Assembly: GCF_002261215.1 (NCBI RefSeq)
Contig: NZ_NEVS01000004.1
Location: 3,906,001-3,970,000, forward strand
Length of the DNA stretch: 64,000 nt
Origin: Bordetella genomosp. 11
GTDB lineage: Bacteria; Pseudomonadota; Gammaproteobacteria; Burkholderiales; Burkholderiaceae_B
Direction of reading: 5' to 3'
Below the pieces are notes generated by a model. It was given only the letters and a program-made list of their open reading frames with translations, searched no databases and was not told the origin of the DNA. A program made the position numbers and the translations under genes. This document shows positions 25,894 through 34,682 of this stretch, in pieces. Position 1 is the stretch's first letter; each line of letters begins with the position of its first letter.

Positions 25894-26841
25894 CTAGGCC
25901 GCCGCCGGCAATTGCAGTCCGTAGGCTTGTTGCAGCAACTTACCAATTTCCCCGATCGTGGGCTGGTGGTTTTGCGGCCCGCGCGACGCAATCTTGATGG
26001 CGCCCATGACATTGGCCAGTTTGCAGCTGTCCAGCCAGCTCCAGCCGCTGGTCAGACCGTGCAGAAGGCCCGCGCGATGCGCGTCGCCGCAACCGGTCGG
26101 GTCGACCACCGCCTCGGCCCGGACCGGAGCAATCGTGTGTTCCGCACCCTCTGTCCACAGGCTGGCACCTTCGGCCCCGCGCGTGACGACAACGGCCCGC
26201 AGCCCGCGCGCCAACTCGGCAATGGTCTTGCCGGTGCGCTGCTCGACAACGCTGGCTTCGTAATCGTTCACGGTCATCGCCTGTGCCAGGCCCAGCATGC
26301 GCTGCAGGTCGGCGCCATCGAACAGGGGCATGGCCTGGCCCAGGTCGAAGATGAACGGTATGCCGGCGGCGTTCAGGCGCTGGGCATGCGCGAACATGCC
26401 CTCCTTGGCGTCAGGCGCGACGATGGCCCATTGCGCGCGGGCGCCGGTCAGGTCGTTTTCCGCCGAGTACGACATCGCGCCCGGATGGAAAGCGGTGATC
26501 TGGTTGTCGTCCAGATCGGTGGTAATAAAGCACTGCGCGGTGAAAGTCTGGGGAATGACCTTGACGTAGCTGACGTCGATACCCATCCCGGACAGGCGTT
26601 CCAGGTAACCCGTGGCGTCCTCGCCCACGGTCGCGACCGGTACCGGGTCGCCCCCCAGCAGCTTCAGGTTGTAGGCGATGTTGCCGGAACATCCGCCGAA
26701 CTCCTTGCGCATCGACGGCGTCAGGAAAGAAACGCTGAGCGAATGGATGCGATCAGGCAGGATGTGTTCCTTGAAGCGGCCCTCGAACACCGCGATGGTG
26801 TCGAATGCCATGGAACCGCACACCAGAACCGGAGCTGCCAT
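25894..26841 (-). CDS. PfkB-family carbohydrate/nucleoside kinase
   Basis: 315 residues, the usual size. The N-terminal substrate signature is EFGGCSGNIAYNLKLLGGDP, and the C-terminal ATP/anion-hole signature is VVDPTGCGDAHRAGLLHG, with the catalytic Asp kept. The family motif is normally GAGD; here the second residue is Cys (GCGD). Substrate prediction is open: ribokinase, adenosine kinase and fructokinase-like enzymes all share this fold, and the wording GSMAFDTIAVFEGRFKEHIL is like the adenosine kinase subgroup. It ends the aroQ-accB-accC-prmA-DUF3426 run, 27 bp after the DUF3426 gene. Confidence 0.85.
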   Translation of the reverse strand: MAAPVLVCGSMAFDTIAVFEGRFKEHILPDRIHSLSVSFLTPSMRKEFGGCSGNIAYNLKLLGGDPVPVATVGEDATGYLERLSGMGIDVSYVKVIPQTFTAQCFITTDLDDNQITAFHPGAMSYSAENDLTGARAQWAIVAPDAKEGMFAHAQRLNAAGIPFIFDLGQAMPLFDGADLQRMLGLAQAMTVNDYEASVVEQRTGKTIAELARGLRAVVVTRGAEGASLWTEGAEHTIAPVRAEAVVDPTGCGDAHRAGLLHGLTSGWSWLDSCKLANVMGAIKIASRGPQNHQPTIGEIGKLLQQAYGLQLPAAA

Positions 26842-26868
26842 GGTAGGAAATCCTTTTATCCAGAGAGA

Positions 26869-28320
26869 TCAGGGAAAAAACTTGTCGAGCTGGTAGCCGT
26901 TCACATGCAGGCCGTCGACCTGCAGCGGCACGGCCAGGTTTTGCTCGCCGCCGGCGGGGAACGGGCCGCGCGTGCCGGGCGGCAGGTAGTTTTCGGGCAG
27001 CAACACCTTGCGCACCACGACCGTATCGGAAAGATCGGTCAATTGCAGAACCAGCGCGGGCCAGGGTTGCGGCTTGTCGTAACGGTTGCGCAGGGTGACG
27101 CGCAGCGTCAGCCGCATGCCGGCGTCGTCCGCCGCGGTACCGCTTTGCGGCTGCAGCGAAGATGCCGTGATCGAAATGCGCTCCAGGCGCCGCGCATAGC
27201 CGACCTGGCAACCCAGCGGCGCGCAGGCGGCTTCGAGGGCCGGCCGCAACGCCGGGACGGCGGTCGCAATGGCGGTGCGATAGATGTAGATGCACTGCAG
27301 GCCAAGCACGATCAGGCCGAGCAGGCAGCCGGCAATCCACAGGCGCGAAATCAGCGTGCGCCGGCGCTGCACCTCTTCATCCATGAAGACGGGAGGCGCC
27401 ATGCCGGCATCGGTCAGGTCGTCGTAGCGGGTGCGGGCTTCGCCGGGAACGGGAATGAAGCCGGGGCTGTCGTCCTCGGCGATGTCGCGATCGGCGTAGA
27501 GGCGGACGCGGTCTTCCCGCGGCAAAGCCCTATCGGATACCGGCGGCGCGGCCTCGTCGAACTCATCGTCATCGAGGGGATCGGCAGCATAGGGTTCGCG
27601 ATGGCGAATGACATGGTCTTCATCGTCCGCATCCGCCGGGAACGACGGGGCCGGCGCCGAAAATACCGGTTCGCGAGGCTCGGATACGGCACGGCGGCGG
27701 TCGTCGCGGCCGCGCAGCACGGCCGGTGGGAGCGCGGCATCCTCCGGCGCGGCGTATGACTGCGCCGGTTGATGCCGCGGCGGCGCATAGGGCCGTGGCG
27801 AGACATGGAACGGCGCGGGGGAATGTTGCGATGGCCGCGGCTCGGTCATGGGCGGCTGCGCGGACTCTGCCTGCGCCGGCGACCGCGGCGCCGCAGGCGG
27901 CGACTGTACGGGCGGCACGGACGGATATGCCGGAGATTGCGACCCGGCCGGCGGCACAGGTGGATATGCCGGCGGCTGCGCCTCGACCGGCGGCACAGGT
28001 GGATATGCCGGCGGCTGCACCTCGACCGGCGGCACAGGCGGATATGCCGGTGGCGCGGATGACGCGGGGGGATATGCCGGAGGCTGCGTCGGTACCCGGA
28101 CCGACAGCACGGGCGAGGTCTCGGATTGCTGCCACGCGGACACGTCCGGACGCGCGGCGGCCTTGTGCGCGGCGGACGGTGCGGAAGCATCCGCCACGAC
28201 GCAGGCATGGCCATCGAATACCCGCGAGCACACCCCGCAACGTACCAGGCCGTTGCGCACCCGCAACTGGTCGGCCACCACCTTGAAGGCGGTACCGCAA
28301 TGCGGGCAGCGTGTGGTCAT
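26869..28320 (-). CDS. Zinc-ribbon, proline-rich DUF3426 membrane protein
   Basis: 483 residues from the ATG at 28318-28320; Mets two and six codons upstream are alternatives, none with a strong ribosome binding site. It opens with an MJ0042-type zinc ribbon (CPHCGTAFKV and CGVCSRVFDG). A long disordered segment follows (about 45-330) with a 13-residue PPAYPPVPPVEAQ-type tandem repeat and an acidic part. One membrane segment (about 340-365, LWIAGCLLGLIVLGLQCIYI) leads to a C-terminal DUF3426 domain. The family is regularly encoded next to prmA and the acc genes. The function is unknown; the layout suggests a cytoplasmic metal-binding head, flexible arm and periplasmic DUF3426 domain. Confidence 0.85.
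   Translation of the reverse strand: MTTRCPHCGTAFKVVADQLRVRNGLVRCGVCSRVFDGHACVVADASAPSAAHKAAARPDVSAWQQSETSPVLSVRVPTQPPAYPPASSAPPAYPPVPPVEVQPPAYPPVPPVEAQPPAYPPVPPAGSQSPAYPSVPPVQSPPAAPRSPAQAESAQPPMTEPRPSQHSPAPFHVSPRPYAPPRHQPAQSYAAPEDAALPPAVLRGRDDRRRAVSEPREPVFSAPAPSFPADADDEDHVIRHREPYAADPLDDDEFDEAAPPVSDRALPREDRVRLYADRDIAEDDSPGFIPVPGEARTRYDDLTDAGMAPPVFMDEEVQRRRTLISRLWIAGCLLGLIVLGLQCIYIYRTAIATAVPALRPALEAACAPLGCQVGYARRLERISITASSLQPQSGTAADDAGMRLTLRVTLRNRYDKPQPWPALVLQLTDLSDTVVVRKVLLPENYLPPGTRGPFPAGGEQNLAVPLQVDGLHVNGYQLDKFFP
27900..28085. repeat. 39-bp in-frame tandem repeat in the DUF3426 gene
   Basis: The marker GGATATGCC recurs at 27923, 27962, 28001 and 28040 (exact 39-base period) and again at 28070 after 30 bases. 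Each unit encodes 13 residues of PPAYPPVPP type. In-frame units mean copy-number changes alter only linker length, so strain-to-strain variation is expected. Confidence 0.92.
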
Positions 28321-28351
28321 GGCCATGTGCGCCACCATCCCGTGCGGGCCC

Positions 28352-29281
28352 TCAGGCCCTGCGTCCATGCAGGCAGACCCAGCCATCGCGTTCGCGCCAG
28401 ACCGACATGGGAAGCCACTGCGCGTAGACGGCGCAGACTTCCTCGGCCTGGCGTGCCAGCACGCCGGACAGGACCAGCGAACCGCCCGGCGCGACGCGCC
28501 CGCACAGCATCGGCGCGAGCACTTTCAGGGGATTCGACAGGATGTTGGCCACGACGACATCGCTGGTGCCCTCTTCCAATTCATCGGGCAGCATGGCCAG
28601 GAGTTCGACATTGTTCACCCGCGCATTGTCCCGCGTGGCGATCACGGCCTGCTCATCGATATCGACCGCCCAGGTGCGACCGGCGCCCAGCTTGCGGGCC
28701 GCGATGGCCAGGATGCCCGATCCGCAGCCGTAGTCCAGCACTGTCGCCCCCGGCGCCAGATGCGCCTCCAGCCACGCCAGGCAGAGGTGGGTCGTCGGAT
28801 GGCTGCCGGTCCCGAACGCCAGACCCGGGTCCAGCTCGATATGGATGTCGCCGGCCGCGTCCTCGAGCCGGCCGAGTCCCGGAACGCCGGGGTCGTCCCG
28901 ATGCCAGCTGGGAACGATCCAGATGCGTTCGGCGATATGGATGGGGCCGAACTGCTGCTGCGTCAGCCGCACCCAGTCCGCATCCGGCACGTCGCGCAGC
29001 GACCACTCGGCCAGCACGGCGGCATAGTCGGCGCCCAGTTGGGCGCCGACGCCCTCGATGATCTGCGCGGGATCCGCGCCATCGGGCAGCAGCGCCACCA
29101 CGCGGTTGCGTTCCCACGCCTGCACGGACGGCTCGGTGCCGGGCTCGCCGAAAAGCGGCTGCTCGGCGTCGGTGTCGCGGTCGGCATCTTCCACAGACAC
29201 CGACAGGACACCGGCTTCCAGCAGCGCGTCGGACAAGGCCTCGGCCTGCGCCTCGGAGGAATGGAGCACGAGCTCACGCAT
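28352..29281 (-). CDS. prmA: Ribosomal protein L11 methyltransferase PrmA
   Basis: 309 residues from the ATG at 29279-29281, preceded by GGAAGA; 60 more in-frame codons upstream look non-coding. PrmA trimethylates lysines and the N-terminus of L11. The substrate-recognition domain is N-terminal; the SAM-binding motif is [20 protein letters not shown], the acidic loop is [17 protein letters not shown] and the active-site NILSNPL motif is present, as is [16 protein letters not shown]. It lies between accC and the DUF3426 gene, a conserved betaproteobacterial order. Confidence 0.96.
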   Translation of the reverse strand: MRELVLHSSEAQAEALSDALLEAGVLSVSVEDADRDTDAEQPLFGEPGTEPSVQAWERNRVVALLPDGADPAQIIEGVGAQLGADYAAVLAEWSLRDVPDADWVRLTQQQFGPIHIAERIWIVPSWHRDDPGVPGLGRLEDAAGDIHIELDPGLAFGTGSHPTTHLCLAWLEAHLAPGATVLDYGCGSGILAIAARKLGAGRTWAVDIDEQAVIATRDNARVNNVELLAMLPDELEEGTSDVVVANILSNPLKVLAPMLCGRVAPGGSLVLSGVLARQAEEVCAVYAQWLPMSVWRERDGWVCLHGRRA

Positions 29282-29502
29282 GAAACGATCTTCCGTCTGA
29301 GTATCCAGGGACTGCCGGCCGGCCCGCAACCGCGATGCCGCCGGCGCCGCGGGGCGATAGGCCAGCCGGCAACTGCCGCCGGCGCGGGGCGGACGTCCAA
29401 TGTTTGCATATTGTACGTTCGCGCCGCGCAGCGGGCCGGAAAGCCGCGCCCTAGGACGCATGGACGCGGCCGCCCACCCAAGGCGGCATGCGCCCGGGCG
29501 CC

Positions 29503-30849
29503 TCAGGGACGCTGGGCCAACCGCTGCTCCAGGTAATGGATACTGGTGCCGCCCTCGATGAAACGGGCATCCTGCAACAATTCGCGATGCAGGGGAATAT
29601 TGGTGGAAATGCCCTCCACCACCATTTCGGACAGCGCGATACGCATGCGCGCCAGCGACTGCTCGCGCGTATCGCCATAGGTGATGACCTTGGCGATCAT
29701 GGAGTCATAGTTGGGCGGCACGAAGTAGCCATTGAAGGCATGCGAATCGATCCGCACGCCGGGGCCGCCGGGCGTATGCCAATTGGTGATCCGCCCCGGA
29801 CTGGGCACGAAGCGGAAGGGGTCTTCGGCATTGATGCGGCACTCGATGGCGTGGCCTTTCAGCACCACGTCGCGCTGGCGCAGCGTGAATTTCTCGCCGG
29901 CGGCGATGCGGATCTGCTGCTGGACCAGGTCGATGCCGGTGATCAGCTCGGTCACCGGGTGTTCCACCTGGATCCGCGTGTTCATTTCGATGAAATAGAA
30001 CTCGCCGTTTTCGTACAGGAATTCGAAGGTGCCCGCGCCGCGATAGCCGATCTTGCGGCAGGCATCGGCGCAGCGGTCGCCGATGCGCTCGATCAGCCGC
30101 CGCGCGATGCCGGGCGCCGGAGCCTCCTCGATTACCTTCTGGTGGCGGCGCTGCATGGAGCAATCCCGCTCGCCCAGCCAGATGGCGTTGCGACCGCCGT
30201 CGGCCAATACCTGGATCTCGATATGGCGCGGGTTCTCGAGGAACTTCTCCATATAGACTTCAGGATTGTTGAAGGCAGCCCCGGCTTCGGAGCGCGTCAT
30301 GGTCACGGCATTGATCAGCGCGGCTTCGGTATAGACGACCCGCATGCCCCGACCGCCGCCGCCGCCCGCCGCCTTGATGATCACCGGGTAGCCGACCTCG
30401 CGCGCGGTCCGCAGGATTTCCTGCGGATTGTCCGGCAAGGCGCCTTCCGAGCCCGGCACGACGGGCACGCCGGCTTCGATCATGGCGCGCTTGGCGCTGA
30501 CCTTGTCGCCCATCAGGCGGATGGAATCGGGCCGCGGCCCGATGAAGACGAAGCCGCTTTTTTCGACGCGTTCGGCGAAATCGGCGTTCTCCGACAGGAA
30601 GCCGTAACCCGGATGGATGGCCTCCGCGTCGGTCACCTCGGCCGCGGAGATGATGGCCGGCATGTTCAGATAGCTTTCGCGCGAGGGCGGCGGCCCGATA
30701 CACACCGACTCGTCAGCCAGGCGGACGTACTTGGCGTCGCGATCGGCTTCGGAATGGACAACCACGGTCTTGATGCCCAGCTCGCGACAGGCGCGCTGTA
30801 TGCGCAGGGCAATCTCGCCGCGGTTGGCGATCAGTATTTTTTCGAACAT
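29503..30849 (-). CDS. accC: Biotin carboxylase subunit of acetyl-CoA carboxylase
   Basis: 448 residues, the normal length. It carries out ATP-dependent carboxylation of biotin on AccB. Features: N-terminal [20 protein letters not shown], the glycine-rich ATP loop in [14 protein letters not shown], the ATP-grasp metal site [16 protein letters not shown] and [20 protein letters not shown]. It follows accB after 8 bp; the pair is translationally close. The gap of about 220 bases to prmA contains no clear terminator, so read-through is likely. Confidence 0.98.
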   Translation of the reverse strand: MFEKILIANRGEIALRIQRACRELGIKTVVVHSEADRDAKYVRLADESVCIGPPPSRESYLNMPAIISAAEVTDAEAIHPGYGFLSENADFAERVEKSGFVFIGPRPDSIRLMGDKVSAKRAMIEAGVPVVPGSEGALPDNPQEILRTAREVGYPVIIKAAGGGGGRGMRVVYTEAALINAVTMTRSEAGAAFNNPEVYMEKFLENPRHIEIQVLADGGRNAIWLGERDCSMQRRHQKVIEEAPAPGIARRLIERIGDRCADACRKIGYRGAGTFEFLYENGEFYFIEMNTRIQVEHPVTELITGIDLVQQQIRIAAGEKFTLRQRDVVLKGHAIECRINAEDPFRFVPSPGRITNWHTPGGPGVRIDSHAFNGYFVPPNYDSMIAKVITYGDTREQSLARMRIALSEMVVEGISTNIPLHRELLQDARFIEGGTSIHYLEQRLAQRP

Positions 30850-30857
30850 GGGAGGAA

Positions 30858-31307
30858 TCAGCCAATGACGAACAGGGGTTGGCCGTATTCGACGGGCTCG
30901 CCGTTTTCGACCAGGATTTCCTTGATGACGCCGGACTTGTCGGCTTCGATCTCATTGAGCAGCTTCATGGCCTCGATGATGCACAGCGGATCGCCTTCCT
31001 TGACGCTGCTGCCGACTTCGACGAAAGGCGACGCGCCGGGATTGGGCGAACGATAGAACGTGCCGACCATGGGGGCCTTGACGACGTGGCCCTGGATCGC
31101 GGGCGCGGCCGCGGCGGCAGGTGCCGCGGCGGCTACCGGCGCGGCGGGCGCGGCAGGCATGGCCTCCGGCTGATGGTAGGCAACCGGCTGCACCGTCTGC
31201 GAGAACTTGACGATGCGGACCTTGCCTTCGCCCTCGGTGATTTCGAGCTCGGCAATGCCGGACTCCGCCACCAGGTCGATCAGGGTCTTGAGTTTTCGGA
31301 GATCCAT
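30858..31307 (-). CDS. accB: Biotin carboxyl carrier protein of acetyl-CoA carboxylase
   Basis: 149 residues from the ATG at 31305-31307 with GGGAAG upstream. The N-terminal [20 protein letters not shown] is typical; an Ala/Pro linker (about 65-85) connects to the biotinyl domain with the modified lysine in EAMKLLNEI. It carries CO2 between biotin carboxylase and carboxyltransferase in fatty acid synthesis. An in-frame Met 12 codons earlier has no ribosome binding site. Confidence 0.98.
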   Translation of the reverse strand: MDLRKLKTLIDLVAESGIAELEITEGEGKVRIVKFSQTVQPVAYHQPEAMPAAPAAPVAAAAPAAAAAPAIQGHVVKAPMVGTFYRSPNPGASPFVEVGSSVKEGDPLCIIEAMKLLNEIEADKSGVIKEILVENGEPVEYGQPLFVIG

Positions 31308-31404
31308 AGAAGTGCTTCCCGGAATGTTGACGACGGGCGGCAATACTGCCGCGCCGTATTGGAGTTTTGCTTTGTTGGAGACAGGAAAAACCGCTGGAAC
31401 GAAG

Positions 31405-31839
31405 TCAATGGCGCGCAGCGTAGCGAACCGCGGCTTCGTAGCCGTCGGGCCCGAGGCCCGAGATCAGCCCCACCGCCAGGTCGGACAAGTAGGAGTGGTG
31501 CCTGAAAGGCTCGCGCTTATATAAATTGGACAAATGTACTTCAATAAAAGGGATGGATACGGCGGCCAGGGCGTCGCGCACCGCCACGCTGGTATGCGTG
31601 TAGGCCGCCGCGTTGATCACGATGAAGTCCGTGCCGTCATCGCGCGCGGCCTGGATGCGTTCGACCAGGGCGCCTTCGTGATTGCTTTGCCAGGCCGTCA
31701 ACGAAACCCCGAGGTCCGCGGCCAGCGCGGCCAGCCCGTCATTGATCTGCCCCAGCGTGAGGCTGCCGTAGATACCCGGCTCGCGAGTACCCAGCAGGTT
31801 CAGATTGGGGCCGTGCAAGACCAGTATGCGTTGCGCCAT
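31405..31839 (-). CDS. aroQ: Type II 3-dehydroquinate dehydratase
   Basis: 144 residues from the ATG at 31837-31839. It dehydrates 3-dehydroquinate in the shikimate pathway. Diagnostic type II elements: [19 protein letters not shown] (with the catalytic Tyr), [30 protein letters not shown] and [19 protein letters not shown] with the active-site His. It is the first gene of the run leading to accB and accC, 97 bp ahead of accB. Linkage of aroQ to accBC is frequent in proteobacteria. Confidence 0.97.
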   Translation of the reverse strand: MAQRILVLHGPNLNLLGTREPGIYGSLTLGQINDGLAALAADLGVSLTAWQSNHEGALVERIQAARDDGTDFIVINAAAYTHTSVAVRDALAAVSIPFIEVHLSNLYKREPFRHHSYLSDLAVGLISGLGPDGYEAAVRYAARH

Positions 31840-32038
31840 CGCTGCCAGAGTGGGAGACCGGCGCCGGCCACGCCGTAGCGTCGCCGGACCGCCTGCCGGA
31901 TGAATCGGGAACGGGCGGCCATCGCCGCCCATCCTGGTCCCGCGATCGTGACCGCCCGGTTACGCCGGAAGGCTTTTGACGCGAAAACCGCGAATAACCC
32001 CGCTTTTTACGACAATTTCGCGCATTTGTCTATTGCGG

Positions 32039-32548
32039 TTAAGCCGCCACTTCCGTCAGCCATTTATCCAGGCCAGCTGGATCCACGGGCCCCAATATTT
32101 GCTTCGTAATGCGGCCATCTGCGGCCAAAATGACGGTAAAAGGCAAGCCCCCAGGGGCGTTACCCAGGCGCCGCATCAAGTCGATACTGCCTGCCCCGGC
32201 CACCAGAAGCGTATAAGAGACCGGCAATTTCGCGACAAATTTAACGACGTTCGCCGAAGAATCGACTGCGAGCCCCAGAAACTGGACGCCGCTATGCCGT
32301 TTATGGAGCGCATCGAGCTCGGGCATCTCTTTGACGCAGGGTGGACACCAGGTTGCCCAGAAATTGACCAGCATGGGCTTGCCTTTCCATTGAGCCAAGG
32401 GCTGGGGCTGGCCCTGCAAGTCGGGGAAGGTCTGCGTCAACAGGCCCGCGGCCGGGTCGGAGGAGGAAGCGGCGCGCACCCACGCGGGACCTGTGCCGGC
32501 CGCGCCGCCAAGCGCCATCAGGGATCGGAGCAAAGTACGTCGTTTCAT
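32039..32548 (-). CDS. TlpA-like periplasmic thiol:disulfide oxidoreductase
   Basis: 169 residues. The N-terminus MKRRTLLRSLMALGGAAGTG has a twin-Arg-like start followed by a hydrophobic core and a cleavage site near VRA-A, so export by Tat or Sec is likely. The redox centre is WCPPC in MLVNFWATWCPPCVKEMPEL, and the cis-Pro is in GGLPFTVIL. The family reduces cytochrome c or other disulfides in the envelope. It is divergent from mpl, 75 bp apart, and lies 199 bp upstream of aroQ in the same direction. Confidence 0.9.
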   Translation of the reverse strand: MKRRTLLRSLMALGGAAGTGPAWVRAASSSDPAAGLLTQTFPDLQGQPQPLAQWKGKPMLVNFWATWCPPCVKEMPELDALHKRHSGVQFLGLAVDSSANVVKFVAKLPVSYTLLVAGAGSIDLMRRLGNAPGGLPFTVILAADGRITKQILGPVDPAGLDKWLTEVAA

Positions 32549-32623
32549 CGTGTCATCTTACCGTCGGCAGGGCGCGGGTTGGCATTCACTCCAGCATCTA
32601 CAATGCCGGCAGGAGAAAACCGT

Positions 32624-34009
32624 ATGCATCTGCACATTCTAGGCATCTGCGGCACGTTCATGGGGGGCCTGGCGCTGATCGCCCGGGCTGGGGGGCATCG
32701 CGTCACCGGTTGCGACGCCGGCGTGTACCCCCCGATGAGCACGCAGTTGGCCGAACAGGGGATCGAGCTGATTGAAGGATATGGCGCCGAGCAAATGGCC
32801 CTGCGTCCTGATCTGTATGTCGTGGGCAATGTGGTAACCCGCGGCAACCCCCTGATGGAAGCCATCCTGGACGCGGGCGCGCCGTACGTCTCCGGCCCGC
32901 AGTGGCTGGGAGACCATGTGCTGGCCGGCCAGCATGTGCTCGCCGTGGCGGGCACGCACGGCAAGACCACCACCAGCGCCATGCTGGCGTGGATCCTGGA
33001 ACACGCCGGACTGCGGCCGAACTTTCTGGTGGGAGGCGTGGCGCAGGATTTCCAGGTCTCCGCCCGCTTCGACGCCGGCCGCAAGTTCTTCGTGATCGAA
33101 GCCGACGAATACGATACGGCCTTCTTCGACAAGCGCTCGAAGTTCGTCCATTACCGACCGCGCACCGCCATCCTGAACAATCTGGAATACGACCACGCCG
33201 ACATCTTCCCCGATCTGGCGGCGATCGAAACCCAATTCCATCACCTCGTACGCACCATCCCCCGCAGCGGCCGCATCGTGCTGCCCACGCGTTCCCAGGC
33301 GCTGGATCGGGTCCTGGCACAGGGATGCTGGTCCGAAACCACCCGGTTCGGCGAAGATGGCGACTGGCAGGCCGGCGCCCCCGACGCGGAAGGCGCGTTC
33401 CCCGTGCGCCGGCAGGGCAGCGAGATCGGTACGGTGCGCTGGAGCCTGCTGGGCGAACATAACCGCATGAACGCGCTTGCCGCGATCGCGGCCGCCGAGC
33501 ACGCCGGCGTCGCGCCGGCCACGGCCGTGCAGGCCCTGTCGGCATTCGCCGGGGTGAAGCGCCGCATGGAGTTGCGCGGAACGGTGCGCGGCGTCGCGGT
33601 CTACGACGATTTCGCCCACCACCCTACCGCGGTCGAAACCACCCTGGCGGGACTGCGCCGCCGTGTCGGCAATGCGCGCATCCTGGCCGTGCTGGAGCCG
33701 CGATCCAATACCATGAAGCTCGGCACGATGGCCGAGCGCCTGCCCAAGGCGCTGCGAGATGCCGACCTGGTGTTCTGCTTCGGTGCCCATACGGGCAAGC
33801 ACGCGCTGGGCTGGAACCCGGCACAGGTGCTGGCGCCGCTGGGCGGACGCGCCACCGCGTACGACGACCTGCAGGCGATGGTCGCCGCCATCGCGCACGC
33901 CGCGCGGCCGGGCGACCATGTGCTGGTCATGAGCAACGGCGGTTTCGGCGGCATCCATGGCAAGCTGCTCGACGCGCTGGCTGCCTCCACGGCGGTGGAG
34001 CACCCATGA
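32624..34009 (+). CDS. mpl: UDP-N-acetylmuramate:tripeptide ligase Mpl (murein recycling)
   Basis: 461 residues from the ATG at 32624, preceded by AGGAGAAA. It joins recycled L-Ala-D-Glu-meso-DAP peptide to UDP-MurNAc. The first residues MHLHILGICGTFMGGLALIA are the Mpl form of the Mur N-terminus; the ATP loop is VAGTHGKTTTSAMLAW, and NLEYDHADIFPDLAAI, LLGEHNRMNALAAIAAAEHA and VYDDFAHHPTAVETTL complete the Mur ligase signature. A TACAAT hexamer at 32599 may be its -10. The stop overlaps yqiA (ATGA). Confidence 0.96.
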   Translation: MHLHILGICGTFMGGLALIARAGGHRVTGCDAGVYPPMSTQLAEQGIELIEGYGAEQMALRPDLYVVGNVVTRGNPLMEAILDAGAPYVSGPQWLGDHVLAGQHVLAVAGTHGKTTTSAMLAWILEHAGLRPNFLVGGVAQDFQVSARFDAGRKFFVIEADEYDTAFFDKRSKFVHYRPRTAILNNLEYDHADIFPDLAAIETQFHHLVRTIPRSGRIVLPTRSQALDRVLAQGCWSETTRFGEDGDWQAGAPDAEGAFPVRRQGSEIGTVRWSLLGEHNRMNALAAIAAAEHAGVAPATAVQALSAFAGVKRRMELRGTVRGVAVYDDFAHHPTAVETTLAGLRRRVGNARILAVLEPRSNTMKLGTMAERLPKALRDADLVFCFGAHTGKHALGWNPAQVLAPLGGRATAYDDLQAMVAAIAHAARPGDHVLVMSNGGFGGIHGKLLDALAASTAVEHP

Positions 34010-34626
34010 TCCTCTATTTGCACGGATTCCGTTCATCGCCGGCATCGTTCAAGGCGCGGCTGCTGGCCGACGAGATGGCACGGCGCGGCTTGTCGGCGGA
34101 CTGGCGCTGCCCGCAGCTACCGGCCAGCCCGACCGAGGCGGCGCGCCTGGCCATGTCGCTGGCCCGCGAGCAACTGGACGAACTGGCCCGCCGCGGCCGG
34201 CCATCGCCCCGCGGCCTGACGGTGATCGGGTCCTCGCTGGGCGGCTACTATGCCACCTGGCTGGCGGAACAGCTGGACTGCAAGGCGGTACTACTGAACC
34301 CGGCGGTGCACGCGCCGCGCGATCTCGCCACGCAGGTGGGCCACCAGAGTATGTATCATTCGGGCGCGCCGTTCGAATTCCGCGCCAGCTACGTCGACGA
34401 ACTGGCCGCCTTGAAGGTGGAACGGCCGACACATCCGGAGCGCTATTTCCTGATTGCCGCCACGGGCGACGAAGTGCTCGACTGGCGTGAAATGCGGGAC
34501 TGGTATGCGGGCTGCAGGCAGCGCATCGTCGAAGGCAGCGACCACGGCCTGTCCGACTTCGCGGTCTGGATGCCGGAAGTGCTTGGATTCGCCCTGGACG
34601 CCCCTTCCGGTACCGACAGGCCCTAA
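34006..34626 (+). CDS. YqiA/YcfP-family alpha/beta hydrolase (esterase)
   Basis: 206 residues; the ATG overlaps the mpl stop by four bases. It begins with ILYLHGFRSSPASFKA, has the nucleophile in VIGSSLGGYYATWLAEQLD, and Asp and His in the C-terminal third (ATGDEVLDW, EGSDHGLSDF). YqiA-type esterases act on short acyl or palmitoyl esters in vitro; the true substrate is unknown. It is probably co-transcribed with mpl and the RNase II-like gene. Confidence 0.88.
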   Translation: MILYLHGFRSSPASFKARLLADEMARRGLSADWRCPQLPASPTEAARLAMSLAREQLDELARRGRPSPRGLTVIGSSLGGYYATWLAEQLDCKAVLLNPAVHAPRDLATQVGHQSMYHSGAPFEFRASYVDELAALKVERPTHPERYFLIAATGDEVLDWREMRDWYAGCRQRIVEGSDHGLSDFAVWMPEVLGFALDAPSGTDRP

Positions 34627-34682
34627 CCAATAACTAATCAAGCAGGATCGGGCGCGGGCGGCGCAGCCGCGCAGCGCCCCAG

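Noticed and set aside
27900..28085. CRISPR-like spacing in the DUF3426 gene
   Set aside because: The 39-base units are contiguous with no unique spacers and encode an in-frame proline-rich linker.
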